A stretch of DNA of 43,393 bases from an uncultured Bacteroides sp. (lineage in GTDB: Bacteria > Bacteroidota > Bacteroidia > Bacteroidales > Bacteroidaceae): contig CASEYC010000091.1 of assembly GCA_949292025.1 (NCBI GenBank), positions 1-43,393 on the forward strand, read 5' to 3'. Every line of letters starts with the position of its first letter. Within the stretch, counting starts at the first letter, position 1. Under the pieces are notes generated by a model. It was given only the letters and a program-made list of their open reading frames with translations. It made no database searches and was not told the DNA's origin. Both the position numbers and the translations under genes were made by a program. This document shows, piece by piece, positions 15,364 through 25,100 of the stretch.

Positions 15364-15380
15364 CCGATAAATCATCATTT
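15364..15380 (+). promoter_or_regulatory. 17-nt leader motif, copy 3
   Basis: CCGATAAATCATCATTT lies 17 nt before the tldD ATG in the spacer after dacA. It is the same motif as before the sugar kinase and namZ, here without an adjacent palindrome. Confidence 0.5.
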
Positions 15381-15397
15381 ACCTAATAGAGAAAACA

Positions 15398-16933
15398 ATG
15401 AACAGAAGAAACTTCCTGCGGACGGGAAGCCTGGCAGCCCTGGGGGCGTTGGCCGCACCGTCTTTGGCCATGCCCGCCTCCGTGCGCCGCGCGTTGGGCG
15501 GGGCAGAAGGCACGTCGCCCGTGGCCGCCGCTATGGCCCATTTCGGCGTGACCGAGGCCGACCTGAAAAAAGTGATGGCCGCCGCCCTGGAGAAAGGGGG
15601 CGACTATGCCGACTTGTACTTTGAACATACCTTCAACAACAGCGTGAGCCTGCTGGACGGCAAGGTGAGCAATTGCGGCTCGAACATCGACTTCGGCATG
15701 GGCGTGCGCGTTGTGGCGGGCGACCAGACGGGCTATGCCTATGTGGAGGGCGTCACCTTGGACGAGATGTTCCGTGCCGCCCGCACCGCCGCCCGCATTG
15801 CCACGTCCGGACAGTCTCACAAGCCCGTCGGCCTGACGGAGAAGGCCCTTCCCAAAAGCCGCTATGCCGTGACCCAGTCTTGGGAGGACATCAGTGTCAA
15901 GGTCAAAATCCCCTATCTGGAGAAGCTGAACGAGCGCATCTTTGCCCTCGACCCCCGCGTGCGCAAGGTGCAGGCGGCGTTGAGCGACAGCACGTCCCAC
16001 GTCCTCTTCTGCAATTCGCTGGGCGTGTCCTACTATGATTATCGTCCGATGGTGTCCTTCGCCGCTGTCTGCATCATGGAGGAGAACGGCCGGATGGAGA
16101 ACAATTATGCTTCGCGCTCCTATCGCCAGGGCTTTGAGTTCCTGACCGATGATGTTGTGGAGACCTTGGCCCGCGAGGTGGTGGACCGCACGTCCATCCT
16201 CTTCAAGGCCGTCAAGCCCAAGGGCGGCGAGATGCCCGTCGTGATGGGGGCAGGCGGCTCGGGCATCCTGCTGCACGAAGCCATCGGCCACGCTTTCGAG
16301 GCTGACTTCAACCGCAAGCGCACCTCCATCTTCTGTGACCTGCTGGGCAAGAAGGTCTGTGATGCGCACATCAACGTGGTGGACGACGGCACCATCCCCT
16401 TCAACCGCGGCTCGGTGAACTTCGATGACGAGGGGGTGGAAGGGCAGAAGACCTACATCGTCCGCGAGGGCATCCTCACCAGCTACCTGCACGACCGCAT
16501 CAGTGCCCGCCACTACGGCGTGGAGCCTACGGGCAACGGCCGCCGTGACACCTTCCGCAATGTCCCCATCCCCCGTATGCGCGCCACCTACATGGAGGCT
16601 GGCAATGTGAAGGAGGCCGACATCATCGCCTCCGTCAAGCAAGGCATCTTTGTGGACACCTTCACCAACGGGCAGGTGCAGATTGGCGCGGGCGACTTCA
16701 CCTTCTTCGTCAAGTCCGGCTACCTCATCGAGGACGGACGCCTGACGCAGCCCATCAAGGACATCAACATCATCGGCAACGGTCCCAAGGCTTTGGCGGA
16801 CATCACGATGGTGGCCTCCAACCCCAAGATTGACAACGGCACCTGGACCTGTGGCAAGGACGGGCAGTCCTGCCCCGTGACGTGCGGAATGCCTTCGGCC
16901 TTGGTCAGCAAACTGACGGTGGGCGGTGAATGA
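15398..16933 (+). CDS. tldD: TldD-type metallopeptidase with a twin-arginine signal
   Basis: Catalytic subunit of a TldD/TldE protease pair, which in enterobacteria trims unfolded peptides and matures microcin B17. The 511-residue protein has the zinc motif HEAIGH (His293, Glu294, His298; HExxxH) and a C-terminal Cys-rich stretch (GQSCPVTCG) that supplies the third ligand. Unlike the cytosolic Escherichia enzyme it begins MNRRNFLRTGSLAALGALAA, which is a Tat-type signal (RRNFLR plus hydrophobic stretch and AxA sites). The tldE partner follows after 27 nt and has no signal. Probable operon folP-dacA-tldD-tldE. Export through Tat is inferred. Confidence 0.88.
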   Translation: MNRRNFLRTGSLAALGALAAPSLAMPASVRRALGGAEGTSPVAAAMAHFGVTEADLKKVMAAALEKGGDYADLYFEHTFNNSVSLLDGKVSNCGSNIDFGMGVRVVAGDQTGYAYVEGVTLDEMFRAARTAARIATSGQSHKPVGLTEKALPKSRYAVTQSWEDISVKVKIPYLEKLNERIFALDPRVRKVQAALSDSTSHVLFCNSLGVSYYDYRPMVSFAAVCIMEENGRMENNYASRSYRQGFEFLTDDVVETLAREVVDRTSILFKAVKPKGGEMPVVMGAGGSGILLHEAIGHAFEADFNRKRTSIFCDLLGKKVCDAHINVVDDGTIPFNRGSVNFDDEGVEGQKTYIVREGILTSYLHDRISARHYGVEPTGNGRRDTFRNVPIPRMRATYMEAGNVKEADIIASVKQGIFVDTFTNGQVQIGAGDFTFFVKSGYLIEDGRLTQPIKDINIIGNGPKALADITMVASNPKIDNGTWTCGKDGQSCPVTCGMPSALVSKLTVGGE

Positions 16934-16960
16934 GTATAAATTGATAAACCGAAGAATCTT

Positions 16961-18280
16961 ATGATAAGCAAAGACAATAAATCCCTGGCCCAGTGGGCAA
17001 TGGACTTCGCCCTGAAGAATGGCGCGCAGGCTGCCAAACTGGTGCTCTACAACAACTCCAGCTCGTCCTTCGAGCTGCGCAACGCCAAGATGGACCGCCT
17101 GCAGCAGTCCACCGAGAACGGCCTTGGCATCAACCTCTATGTGGACGGGCGCTACGGCTCCTTCTCCACGAACCGGCTGGACAAGAAAGAATTGGAGAAG
17201 CTCATCCTGGGCGGCATCGAATCCACCCGCTACCTGGCCCCTGACGAGGCCCGCGCCTTGCCCGACCCCTCACGCTACTACAAAGGCGGGCTGCCCGACC
17301 TGCAACTGTTCGACAAGACCCTTTACGACATCCATCCCGACACGAAGGTGGACCTGGCCCGTGCCGCTGCCGAGGAGGCAATGGGAAAGGACGAGCGCAT
17401 CATCTCCGTGGATTCCTCCTACAGCGATGGTGAAAGTTCGTCCTACCGGCTCATCAGCAACGGCTTCGAGGGTGAGTCCTCCAGCACTTGGTTCTCCCTT
17501 TCCGCTTCTGTTTCTGTCAAAGGCGAGGGCGAGGCACGTCCTTCAGACGGGTGGAGCGACACGGCCCTCTTCCATGACAAACTGAAGACCACGGGCATCG
17601 GCACGCGCGCCCTGCAACGCGTCTTGCGCAAGTTGGGGCAAAGGAAGGCGGCCAGCGGACAATATACGCTGGTGGTGGACACGCTGGTGGCGGGCACGTT
17701 GTTCTCGCCGATGCTCGGTGCCATCTATGGCTCGGCCTTGCAGCAGCGCAACTCCTTCCTGCTGGACAAGCTGGGCACGAAGGTGGCTTCCGGCCTCTTC
17801 ACCCTGCGTGACGAACCGCACGTCATCGGTGCCAACGGCTCCCGCTACTTCGATGCGGAGGGCGTGGCCACCACGTCGCGGGCCGTCTTCGACCAAGGCG
17901 TGCTGAAGACCTATTATATAGACACATACAATGCCCGCAAGATGGGCGTGGAGCCTACCATCAGTTCGCCTTCGCGCCTGGTATTGACACCCGGCACGAA
18001 AGACCTGGACGGCTTGGTGGCCGATGTGCGGAAGGGCATCCTTGTCACGGGCTTCAACGGAGGCAACAGCAACAGCAGCACGGGCGACTTCTCCTATGGC
18101 ATCGAGGGTTTCCTCATCGAAGACGGCAAGCTGGTGCAGCCTGTCAATGAGATGAACGTCACGGGCAACATGCTGACGCTGTGGCAGTCGCTCGTGGCCG
18201 TGGGCAACGACCCGCAGCCCATCCGCTCGTGGCAGATACCATCGCTGGTGTTCGAGGGCGTCAGCTTCAGCGGGTTATAG
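16961..18280 (+). CDS. tldE: TldE/PmbA-like subunit
   Basis: Partner of TldD, 439 residues, with the same two-domain PmbA/TldD fold but no HExxxH motif, as expected for the non-catalytic subunit. Typical blocks are ENGLGINLYVDGRYGSFSTN near the N terminus, GANGSRYFDAEGVATTSRAV in the middle, and FNGGNSNSSTGDFSYGIEGF near the end. No signal peptide is visible (MISKDNKSLAQWAMDFALKN), in contrast to its partner. The 3' end overlaps the convergent lrgB gene by 6 bp. Confidence 0.88.
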   Translation: MISKDNKSLAQWAMDFALKNGAQAAKLVLYNNSSSSFELRNAKMDRLQQSTENGLGINLYVDGRYGSFSTNRLDKKELEKLILGGIESTRYLAPDEARALPDPSRYYKGGLPDLQLFDKTLYDIHPDTKVDLARAAAEEAMGKDERIISVDSSYSDGESSSYRLISNGFEGESSSTWFSLSASVSVKGEGEARPSDGWSDTALFHDKLKTTGIGTRALQRVLRKLGQRKAASGQYTLVVDTLVAGTLFSPMLGAIYGSALQQRNSFLLDKLGTKVASGLFTLRDEPHVIGANGSRYFDAEGVATTSRAVFDQGVLKTYYIDTYNARKMGVEPTISSPSRLVLTPGTKDLDGLVADVRKGILVTGFNGGNSNSSTGDFSYGIEGFLIEDGKLVQPVNEMNVTGNMLTLWQSLVAVGNDPQPIRSWQIPSLVFEGVSFSGL

Positions 18281-18970
18281 CAATCCCAGCCACCGCAGGA
18301 TGGTGGGCGTCAGCAGTGCCGTGAAGATGCCGTTCAGCGTCAGCCCCAGGCTGGCGAAGGCACCATACTTGCTGCTGACGTCCATCGCGGCGGAGGTGCC
18401 CACGGCATGAGCCGCCGTGCCCATCGAGAGGCCTTGCGCCATCGGGCTGCCCACATGGGTCAGTTTCAGGGTCTTGAAGCCCAGGATGCCGCCCAGCAGC
18501 CCTACGCACACCACCACGGCCGCCGTCAGCGACGGGATGCCGCCCAGCGATTGGGTCACTTCCATCGCGATGGGGGTCGTCACCGACTTGGGTGCCAGTG
18601 AGTAGATGATTTCCTCCGACGCGCCCATGGCCTTGGCAATGAGCACCACGGACACCACGCCCACCACGCAGCCTGCCAGTTGGGACAGCAGGATGGGCAG
18701 CAGTTGCTTCTTGATGGTCTCCAACTGGAGATAAAGGGGCACGCCCAGGGCCACCACGGCGGGCTTCAGCCAAAACTCGATGAGGCGGCCGCCTTCGCTG
18801 TAGGTTTCATAGCTGATGCCGGCTGTCTTCAGGAAGATGATGAGCACGGCAATGGCCAACAGAATGGGGTTGAGCAACATCAGCCCCGTTTTCTTTTGCA
18901 GTAGTTTGGCCAGGAAGAACACGCCGAAGGTGACGGCCAGCAGGAAAAATTCGTTTTCTAAGAAAGACAT
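18275..18970 (-). CDS. lrgB: LrgB family membrane protein
   Basis: A 231-residue inner-membrane protein of the LrgB/CidB (YohK) family with six or more hydrophobic segments. Characteristic stretches are LAPKSVTTPIAMEVTQSLGG and HAVGTSAAMDVS. The family was first described as antiholin-related in Staphylococcus; later work links LrgAB/PftAB to pyruvate or glycolate transport. It follows lrgA on the same strand after 19 nt, so they form an operon. The gene pair is divergent from pta-ackA. Confidence 0.9.
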   Translation of the reverse strand: MSFLENEFFLLAVTFGVFFLAKLLQKKTGLMLLNPILLAIAVLIIFLKTAGISYETYSEGGRLIEFWLKPAVVALGVPLYLQLETIKKQLLPILLSQLAGCVVGVVSVVLIAKAMGASEEIIYSLAPKSVTTPIAMEVTQSLGGIPSLTAAVVVCVGLLGGILGFKTLKLTHVGSPMAQGLSMGTAAHAVGTSAAMDVSSKYGAFASLGLTLNGIFTALLTPTILRWLGLL

Positions 18971-18989
18971 AAGACAGGATGGTTAGCGG

Positions 18990-19337
18990 TTAATGGTGAG
19001 TGTTTATTTTCCGCGCCAGTTGGTGCACCCAGCCCGTCACGACCAGCACCAGCAGCGTGCTGACCACGGTGGCCGTCACGATGGGCCAGAACTCAGCCCG
19101 AATGATGTCGAAGTAGAGCATCAACGCCACGCCGGGCGGCACGAAAAAGAATCCAAGGTTGGCAACGAGGAAGTCGGACATCCCCTGCACCCATTGCAGC
19201 TTAATCCAACCCAACTTGAGAAACAGGGTGAGCAACAGCATCCCGATGATGCTGGACGGCAGTTTGACGCCCGTCAGCCAGACAATCAGCTCACCCAACG
19301 CGAGGCATCCGAAGAGGATGGCACATTGACGAATCAT
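18990..19337 (-). CDS. lrgA: LrgA/CidA family membrane protein
   Basis: A 115-residue, four-helix membrane protein with the family pattern LGELIVWLTGVKLPSSIIGM near residues 17-36 and FFVPPGVALM later. It is the small partner of LrgB and is encoded just upstream. A TACCTTTG box lies at 19391-19398, 53 nt before the start. Role as antiholin-like or as part of a small-organic-acid carrier cannot be decided from sequence. Confidence 0.88.
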   Translation of the reverse strand: MIRQCAILFGCLALGELIVWLTGVKLPSSIIGMLLLTLFLKLGWIKLQWVQGMSDFLVANLGFFFVPPGVALMLYFDIIRAEFWPIVTATVVSTLLVLVVTGWVHQLARKINTHH

Positions 19338-19390
19338 AATCTCTTAGGTTTCAATCTTTACTAAAAACAGGTTGTCTCTGAAAACGGGCG

Positions 19391-19398
19391 CAAAGGTA
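19391..19398 (-). promoter_or_regulatory. -7 element of the lrgAB promoter
   Basis: TACCTTTG on the minus strand; no TTTG at the -33 distance. Confidence 0.45.
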
Positions 19399-19580
19399 CA
19401 TATTCTTTCCGTTGGCTGGTGCGTTTTGGGCCGTTTTTTCAGGGTTTGGCGCAAGGAAGTGACTGTATACGTTCAAGGGTATGACTGTTTGTGGCGTTTA
19501 ATTTGTGGACAAGTATTCTTCAGACTGTTAAATTTTCCAATAATGGCAAACAGGAAGCAATATTGCGCTTCGTTTTGCTA

Positions 19581-19609
19581 TTTGTATCTATCAAAATTAT
19601 GTACTTTTG
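19581..19609 (+). promoter_or_regulatory. promoter of pta-ackA
   Basis: TTTG at 19581-19584 and TACTTTTG at 19602-19609, with a slightly short 17-nt spacer. Confidence 0.5.
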
Positions 19610-19672
19610 CAGGGTGGAGGCATGGTATGCGCTCTACGGATTTAGAATTCATATACATATTATTATATAATC

Positions 19673-20689
19673 ATGCAGAGGTTAATTAATGAAATCGTTG
19701 CGCGCGCCAAAGCGAACCGCCAACGCATTGTTCTTCCGGAAGGCACGGAAGAACGCACATTGAAAGCTGCCAACCTGGTATTGACAGAAGGAATTGCCGA
19801 CCTGATTTTGCTGGGCAACCCGGATGAAATCCATGCCTGCGCCAAAGAGTGGGGCTTGGGCAACATTGACAAGGCCACCATCATCGACCCGGATAACAAT
19901 CCCCGCGCGGAAGAATACGCACAACTGTTGTGCGAACTGCGCAAAAAGAAAGGCATGACCATTGAGGAAGCCCGCGAACTGGTGCATAATCCCTTGTACT
20001 TGGGCTGCCTGATGATCAAGAACGGCGATGCCGACGGCCAGTTGGCCGGTGCCCGCAACACGACGGGCAACGTGCTGCGCCCCGCCTTGCAGATCATCAA
20101 GACGTCTCCGGGCATCACGTGTGTTTCTGGTGCCATGTTGTTGCTGACCCATGCGCCCGAGTATGGTAAGAACGGCATTTTGGTGATGGGCGACGTGGCC
20201 GTAACGCCCGTGCCCGACGCACACCAGCTGGCTGAGATTGCCGTCAGCACGGCACGTACGGCGCAGGCCGTTGTCGGCATCGACCCGAAAGTGGCCCTGT
20301 TGAGCTTCTCCACGAAAGGTTCTGCCAAGCATGAGGTGGTGGACAAGGTGGTGGAAGCCTTGAAGATTGCCAAGGAAATGGCTCCGGACATCGCCATCGA
20401 TGGTGAATTGCAGGCCGATGCCGCCCTCGTGCCCGAGGTGGGCGCCAGCAAGGCTCCGGGTTCGGCCATCGCCGGACATGCCAACGTGCTGGTGGTGCCG
20501 TCGCTCGAGGTAGGTAACATCTCCTACAAACTGGTGCAACGCTTGGGACACGCCGATGCCGTCGGCCCCATCCTGCAAGGCATTGCCCGTCCGGTGAACG
20601 ACCTGTCGCGCGGCTGTTCCATTGAGGATGTCTACCGCATGATAGCCATCACGGCCAACCAGGCCATCGCCGCCAAAAACCAGAAATGA
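19673..20689 (+). CDS. pta: phosphate acetyltransferase
   Basis: Converts acetyl-CoA and phosphate to acetyl phosphate in the acetate overflow pathway. The 338 residues make only the PTA_PTB catalytic domain, without the N-terminal P-loop/DRTGG regions of the long enterobacterial form. Recognisable blocks are RIVLPEGTEERTLKAAN near the N terminus, GCLMIKNGDADGQLAGARNT, and the late stretch SAIAGHANVLVVPSLEVGN. ackA starts 20 nt downstream. A Bacteroidetes promoter lies 63 nt upstream and the leader is AT-rich. Confidence 0.95.
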   Translation: MQRLINEIVARAKANRQRIVLPEGTEERTLKAANLVLTEGIADLILLGNPDEIHACAKEWGLGNIDKATIIDPDNNPRAEEYAQLLCELRKKKGMTIEEARELVHNPLYLGCLMIKNGDADGQLAGARNTTGNVLRPALQIIKTSPGITCVSGAMLLLTHAPEYGKNGILVMGDVAVTPVPDAHQLAEIAVSTARTAQAVVGIDPKVALLSFSTKGSAKHEVVDKVVEALKIAKEMAPDIAIDGELQADAALVPEVGASKAPGSAIAGHANVLVVPSLEVGNISYKLVQRLGHADAVGPILQGIARPVNDLSRGCSIEDVYRMIAITANQAIAAKNQK

Positions 20690-20709
20690 CACACTATAAT
20701 CTGATAGAC

Positions 20710-21906
20710 ATGAAAGTATTAGTATTGAACTGCGGCAGTTCGTCCATCAAGTACAAGTTGTTTGACATGGACCACAAAGCCGTCATTGCCCAAGGAGGCA
20801 TCGAGAAAATCGGTTTGAAGGACTCGTTCCTGAAGTTGACCTTGCCCAACGGCGAGAAGAAAATCCTGGAGAAGGACATCCCTGAGCACACGGCCGGTGT
20901 GGAATTCATCCTGCAGACGCTGACCGGCGCCGAGTATGGCGTGGTGAAGTCTATGGACGAAATCGACGCTGTGGGCCACCGCATGGTGCACGGCGGCGAA
21001 AAGTTCAGCCAGTCCGTCCTGCTGACGCCGGAGGTGCTGGCCGCCTTCGAAGCCTGCAACGACTTGGCTCCTTTGCACAATCCTGCCAATCTGAAGGGTG
21101 TGCACGCCATTTCGGCCATCCTGCCTAACGTGCCTCAGGTGGGCGTGTTTGACACCGCCTTCCACCAGACCATGCCCGACTACGCCTACATGTATGCCGT
21201 GCCCTACGAACTGTATCAGAAGTACGGCGTCCGCCGCTACGGCTTCCACGGCACGTCCCACCGCTATGTGTCGAAGCGCGTGTGCGAGTTCTTGGGCGTT
21301 GACCCTGCCGGCAAGCGCATCATCACTTGCCACATCGGCAACGGCGGCTCCATCACGGCCATCAAGGACGGCAAGAGCGTGGACACCAGCATGGGTCTCA
21401 CCCCGCTGGAGGGCCTGATGATGGGCACCCGCAGCGGTGACATCGACGGCGGTGCCGTGACCTACATCATGGAGAAGGAAGGACTGGATGCTGCCGGCAT
21501 GTCCAACCTGCTGAACAAGAAGAGCGGCGTGCTGGGCATCTTCGGCGAGTCGAGCGACATGCGTGACTTGGAGTCCGCAGCCGCCGCTGGCAACCAACGT
21601 GCCCTCTTGGCCGAGCGCATGTACTTCTACCGCATGAAGAAGTACATCGGCTCGTATGCCGCCGCCTTGGGGGGCGTGGACATTATCGTCTTCACCGGCG
21701 GTGTGGGCGAGAACCAGGCTTCCGCCCGCTGGGCCGCCTGCGAGGGGTTGGAGTTCATGGGCGTCAAGCTGGATGCCGAGAAGAACAAGGTGCGCGGCGA
21801 GGAAGCCGTCATCTCCACCGATGATTCCCAGGTGAAGGTCGTTGTCATCCCGACGGATGAGGAACTGATGATTGCATCGGACACGATGGACATCCTGAAG
21901 AAGTAA
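20710..21906 (+). CDS. ackA: acetate kinase
   Basis: Makes ATP and acetate from acetyl phosphate. The 398-residue ASKHA-fold enzyme starts MKVLVLNCGSSSIKYKLF (phosphate-1 site), and has VGHRMVHGG, FDTAFHQTMP and RRYGFHGTSHRYV (catalytic His), then GNGGSITAIKDGKSVDTSMG and the late FTGGVGEN. The start at 20710 is preferred over the in-frame upstream ATG because it begins exactly with the conserved strand. Forms an operon with pta and is followed by a strong hairpin terminator. Confidence 0.96.
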   Translation: MKVLVLNCGSSSIKYKLFDMDHKAVIAQGGIEKIGLKDSFLKLTLPNGEKKILEKDIPEHTAGVEFILQTLTGAEYGVVKSMDEIDAVGHRMVHGGEKFSQSVLLTPEVLAAFEACNDLAPLHNPANLKGVHAISAILPNVPQVGVFDTAFHQTMPDYAYMYAVPYELYQKYGVRRYGFHGTSHRYVSKRVCEFLGVDPAGKRIITCHIGNGGSITAIKDGKSVDTSMGLTPLEGLMMGTRSGDIDGGAVTYIMEKEGLDAAGMSNLLNKKSGVLGIFGESSDMRDLESAAAAGNQRALLAERMYFYRMKKYIGSYAAALGGVDIIVFTGGVGENQASARWAACEGLEFMGVKLDAEKNKVRGEEAVISTDDSQVKVVVIPTDEELMIASDTMDILKK

Positions 21907-21939
21907 CCTCCTATATTATAATAAGGAGGCAAGCACGTC

Positions 21940-21999
21940 GAGGGGCTGTGCTTGTCCCGGTTGCCGGAACTGTCCGGGCCGGGACGGGCGCAGCCCCTC
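21940..21999 (+). terminator. terminator of pta-ackA
   Basis: A 21-nt left arm (21940-21960) pairs with 21979-21999; 18 positions are Watson-Crick and three are G-U. The sequence TTCTTAT follows. Confidence 0.8.
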
Positions 22000-22024
22000 T
22001 TCTTATGTCCCGGCGGGGAGGCTT

Positions 22025-22046
22025 AACAGAACCGTAACAGACCCGT
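22025..22046 (+). promoter_or_regulatory. two 11-bp direct repeats upstream of susC
   Basis: AACAGAACCGT (22025-22035) is followed directly by AACAGACCCGT (22036-22046). Perfect 11-bp phasing is typical of sites for OmpR/PhoB-family dimers. A degenerate box, TACTTTGC, follows at about 22094 and a further TAAC-rich stretch (GTAACTGTTAAC) at 22078-22089. No consensus -7 box is present, in keeping with activator dependence; this is inference. Confidence 0.45.
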
Positions 22047-22122
22047 ATATGAAATGAAAATATGTTGAAATCCCCATGTAACTGTTAACATCTTACTTTG
22101 CAGCCGAAATAATGCTTGCAGT

Positions 22123-25100
22123 ATGAAAAGGAAATTCTATTTAGTAAGATGTGTGTTATGCCTGTCTATGGGGCTGCTGACTGTCGGCACACCCACATGG
22201 GCTATGGGCGATAAACGTCCTGCCGCTTCTGTGGATCAGGTTCGCGCCAAGATTCAAGTGAAGGGCCAGGTGGTGGATGTCACCGGTGAACCCCTGCCGG
22301 GTGCCTCGGTGCTTGAACCTGCCACAGGTAACGGAGCTATTACGGACATTGACGGCAATTTCGCCGTGTCTGTGTCGGCTGACGCTGTGCTTGAAGTCAG
22401 TTTTGTGGGCTTCAGTACCCAGCAGGTTTCAGTTGCGGGTCGCAGAGAACTGAAAATTGTGCTTGAGGAAGATGACAACACCTTGGGCGAGGTCGTGGTC
22501 GTGGGATACGGCATCCAGAAGAAGGTGAACCTCTCCGGCTCGGTGGACCAAATCAACGCCAAGGACCTGGAGAAACGCCCCATCTCAGACCTGTCCCGCG
22601 GCTTGCAGGGCATGATTCCCAACCTCAACATCGACTTCACCAGTGGCGAGCCGGGCCAGGCCGCCAACATCAACATCCGTGGTGAGGCCTCCATCAACGG
22701 CGGCAGCCCCCTCATCCTGATTGACGGCGTGGCCGCCGATGCCGAGGAGATGAACCGCCTCCTCCCCGAGGACATCGAGAGCCTGTCCGTGCTGAAAGAC
22801 GCTTCGTCCGCCGCCATCTATGGTGCGCGCGCCGCCTTCGGCGTCATCCTCATCACCACCAAGCAAGGCTCGGGCGACCGGGTGCAGGTCAGCTACAACA
22901 ACAACTTCGGCTGGAAACGCCCGTCAATGCTGACCGAGAAGACCTCCGACCCCTACATCTACCTGAAGCTGAAGAACATCGCCGTGCTCAACACTCCCTG
23001 GAGCTCGGGCCACGTCACCAGCGACGAGCGCCTGGAGTGGGCGCGCCAACGTTCGGACAACCCCGACGGGACGCCGGCCGTCCGCCTCAATCCCCTGGAC
23101 GAGACCTTGTGGGAATACATGGGCAACCGCGACTGGACCAGCTACTACCTGAACCGCAGCACCTTCAACCAGACGCACCAGGTGTCCGTGTCCGGTGCCA
23201 CGGAGAAGACCCGCTTCTACCTGTCCGGCGGCTTCGATGACGAGGACGGCCTGTTCTCCGGCATCGCCAAGAACGACAAATATCGCCGCTACAGTATGCG
23301 CAGTAAGGTCAGCTATGATGCTTGGGACTGGCTGACGCTCTCCAACAACACCTCCTACGTGGTGACGGAGCGCAAGAAGCCCAGTTATTATAACATCTCC
23401 TCCTTCTTCGACCTGGAACCCCACGACATGGACCGCAACCCCGACGGCACGTGGGCCAGCGGCGAATTGGGAACGGCCCTGGCGCAGCTGGTGGACGGCG
23501 GCGAGGAGAAGACCACCTACGGCCGCCTGCAGAGCACCTTCTCCGGTGAACTGAAGTTTTGGGAACGGATGCTGGTCATCAACGCCAACTTCACCTTCAT
23601 GAAGGGGCACGAGGAATATGACTGGTACAAGACCCCCTACAGCCTGGGCTATGGTCCCAATGACATCCGCGAGCAGGGCGAAAGCCGTGCCTACAAGGGC
23701 AGCACAGATGACCTCTACACTGTGCTCGAACTCTATGGCACCTTCAACAAGCTCTTCGGCGACCGCCACCAGGTGACGGCCATCCTCGGCTTCAACCAGG
23801 AATACAACCGCTCAGACAACTTCACGGCTGACCGCTATGACATCATTTCCAACAGCCTGCCCTCCATTGGCCTGTCGTCCGGCGTGCAATATGTGGATGA
23901 AACGTTTAAGGACTGGGCCATCCGCGGCCTCTTCTTCCGCGCCAACTACTCGTATGACAGCCGCTACATCTTCGAGGTGAACGGCCGCTACGACGGCACG
24001 TCACGCTTCCCGAAGAACAAACGGTTCGGCTTTTTTCCTTCAGGTTCGATGGCTTGGCGTGTGGACAGCGAGCCTTTCTTTAAGGAGTCTCGTCTGACGG
24101 ATGTTTTCTCGCAGTTCAAGCTACGTGCGTCCTACGGCTCGCTGGGCAATCAGCTGGTGAGCGAATACGGCTACATCCCCTACATGAGCTCGCAGTTGGG
24201 CAGTTACTTGGTGGACGGCGAGTTGCAGCAGACCGTTACCGCCCCCGGCCTCGTGTCGTCCGACTATACGTGGGAGCAGGTGCAGACCGTCAACGGCGGC
24301 ATCGACTTGGGCTTCCTGCGCAACAAACTGACCGTGACTTTCGACTTCTACCGCCGCGATACCAAGGGCATGCTGACTCTTGGGCGTGAGCTGCCCGGCG
24401 TGCTGGGCAAGGAAGAGCCGCAGGAGAACGCCGCCAATCTGAAGACGCGCGGCTGGGAACTCTCCATCGGTTACCAGGACAACTTCTTCTTGGCCGGCAA
24501 GCCCTTCAACTGGGGCACCCGCTTCGTCCTCTCCGACAGCCGCACGTGGATTACCAAGTTCGACAATCCCACCAAGAACCTGACGCAGTATTATGAAGGG
24601 CAGGAGATTGGCGAGATTTGGGGCTTGCAGAGCGACGGCTTCTTCCGTAGCGCCGAAGAGATTGCCGCCTTGGACGAGACGGAAATCATCCCTTGGGGCG
24701 CCTTGGAAATCGTGGAAGGCTGGCCTAAGTACAAGGACCTGAACGGCGACCACCGCATCACCAAAGGCACCACGGTGGACAATCCCGGCGACCTGAGCGT
24801 CATCGGCAACTCCGCCCCGCGCTTCCGCTTCGGCCTGAACCTCAATGCCGAGTGGAACGGGTTTGACGTGGCCGTCTTCCTGCAAGGCATCGGCAAGCGC
24901 GACTTCTATCCGCAGAGCTTCCTCTACTGGGGCTTCTACCAACAGCCGTACAGCGGCGGACAGGTACACACCTTCGACTTCTACCGTCCCACCACGGACA
25001 GTGATGTCGAGATGGCCAAGCACTCGCAGTCCTACATCGCTGCCGGACTGGCCAACCAGAACCTCAACGCCAAGTTCCCCGTGCTCCAGTCCTGGCTGGC

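Larger units (their letters stand above)
19338..19672. other. 335-bp divergent intergenic region between lrgA and pta
   Basis: Holds the lrgA -7 element (19391-19398, minus), the pta promoter (19581-19609, plus) and an AT-rich leader before the pta ATG. I see no further gene, hairpin or repeat in it; the plus-strand frame here has no family likeness. Confidence 0.6.
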
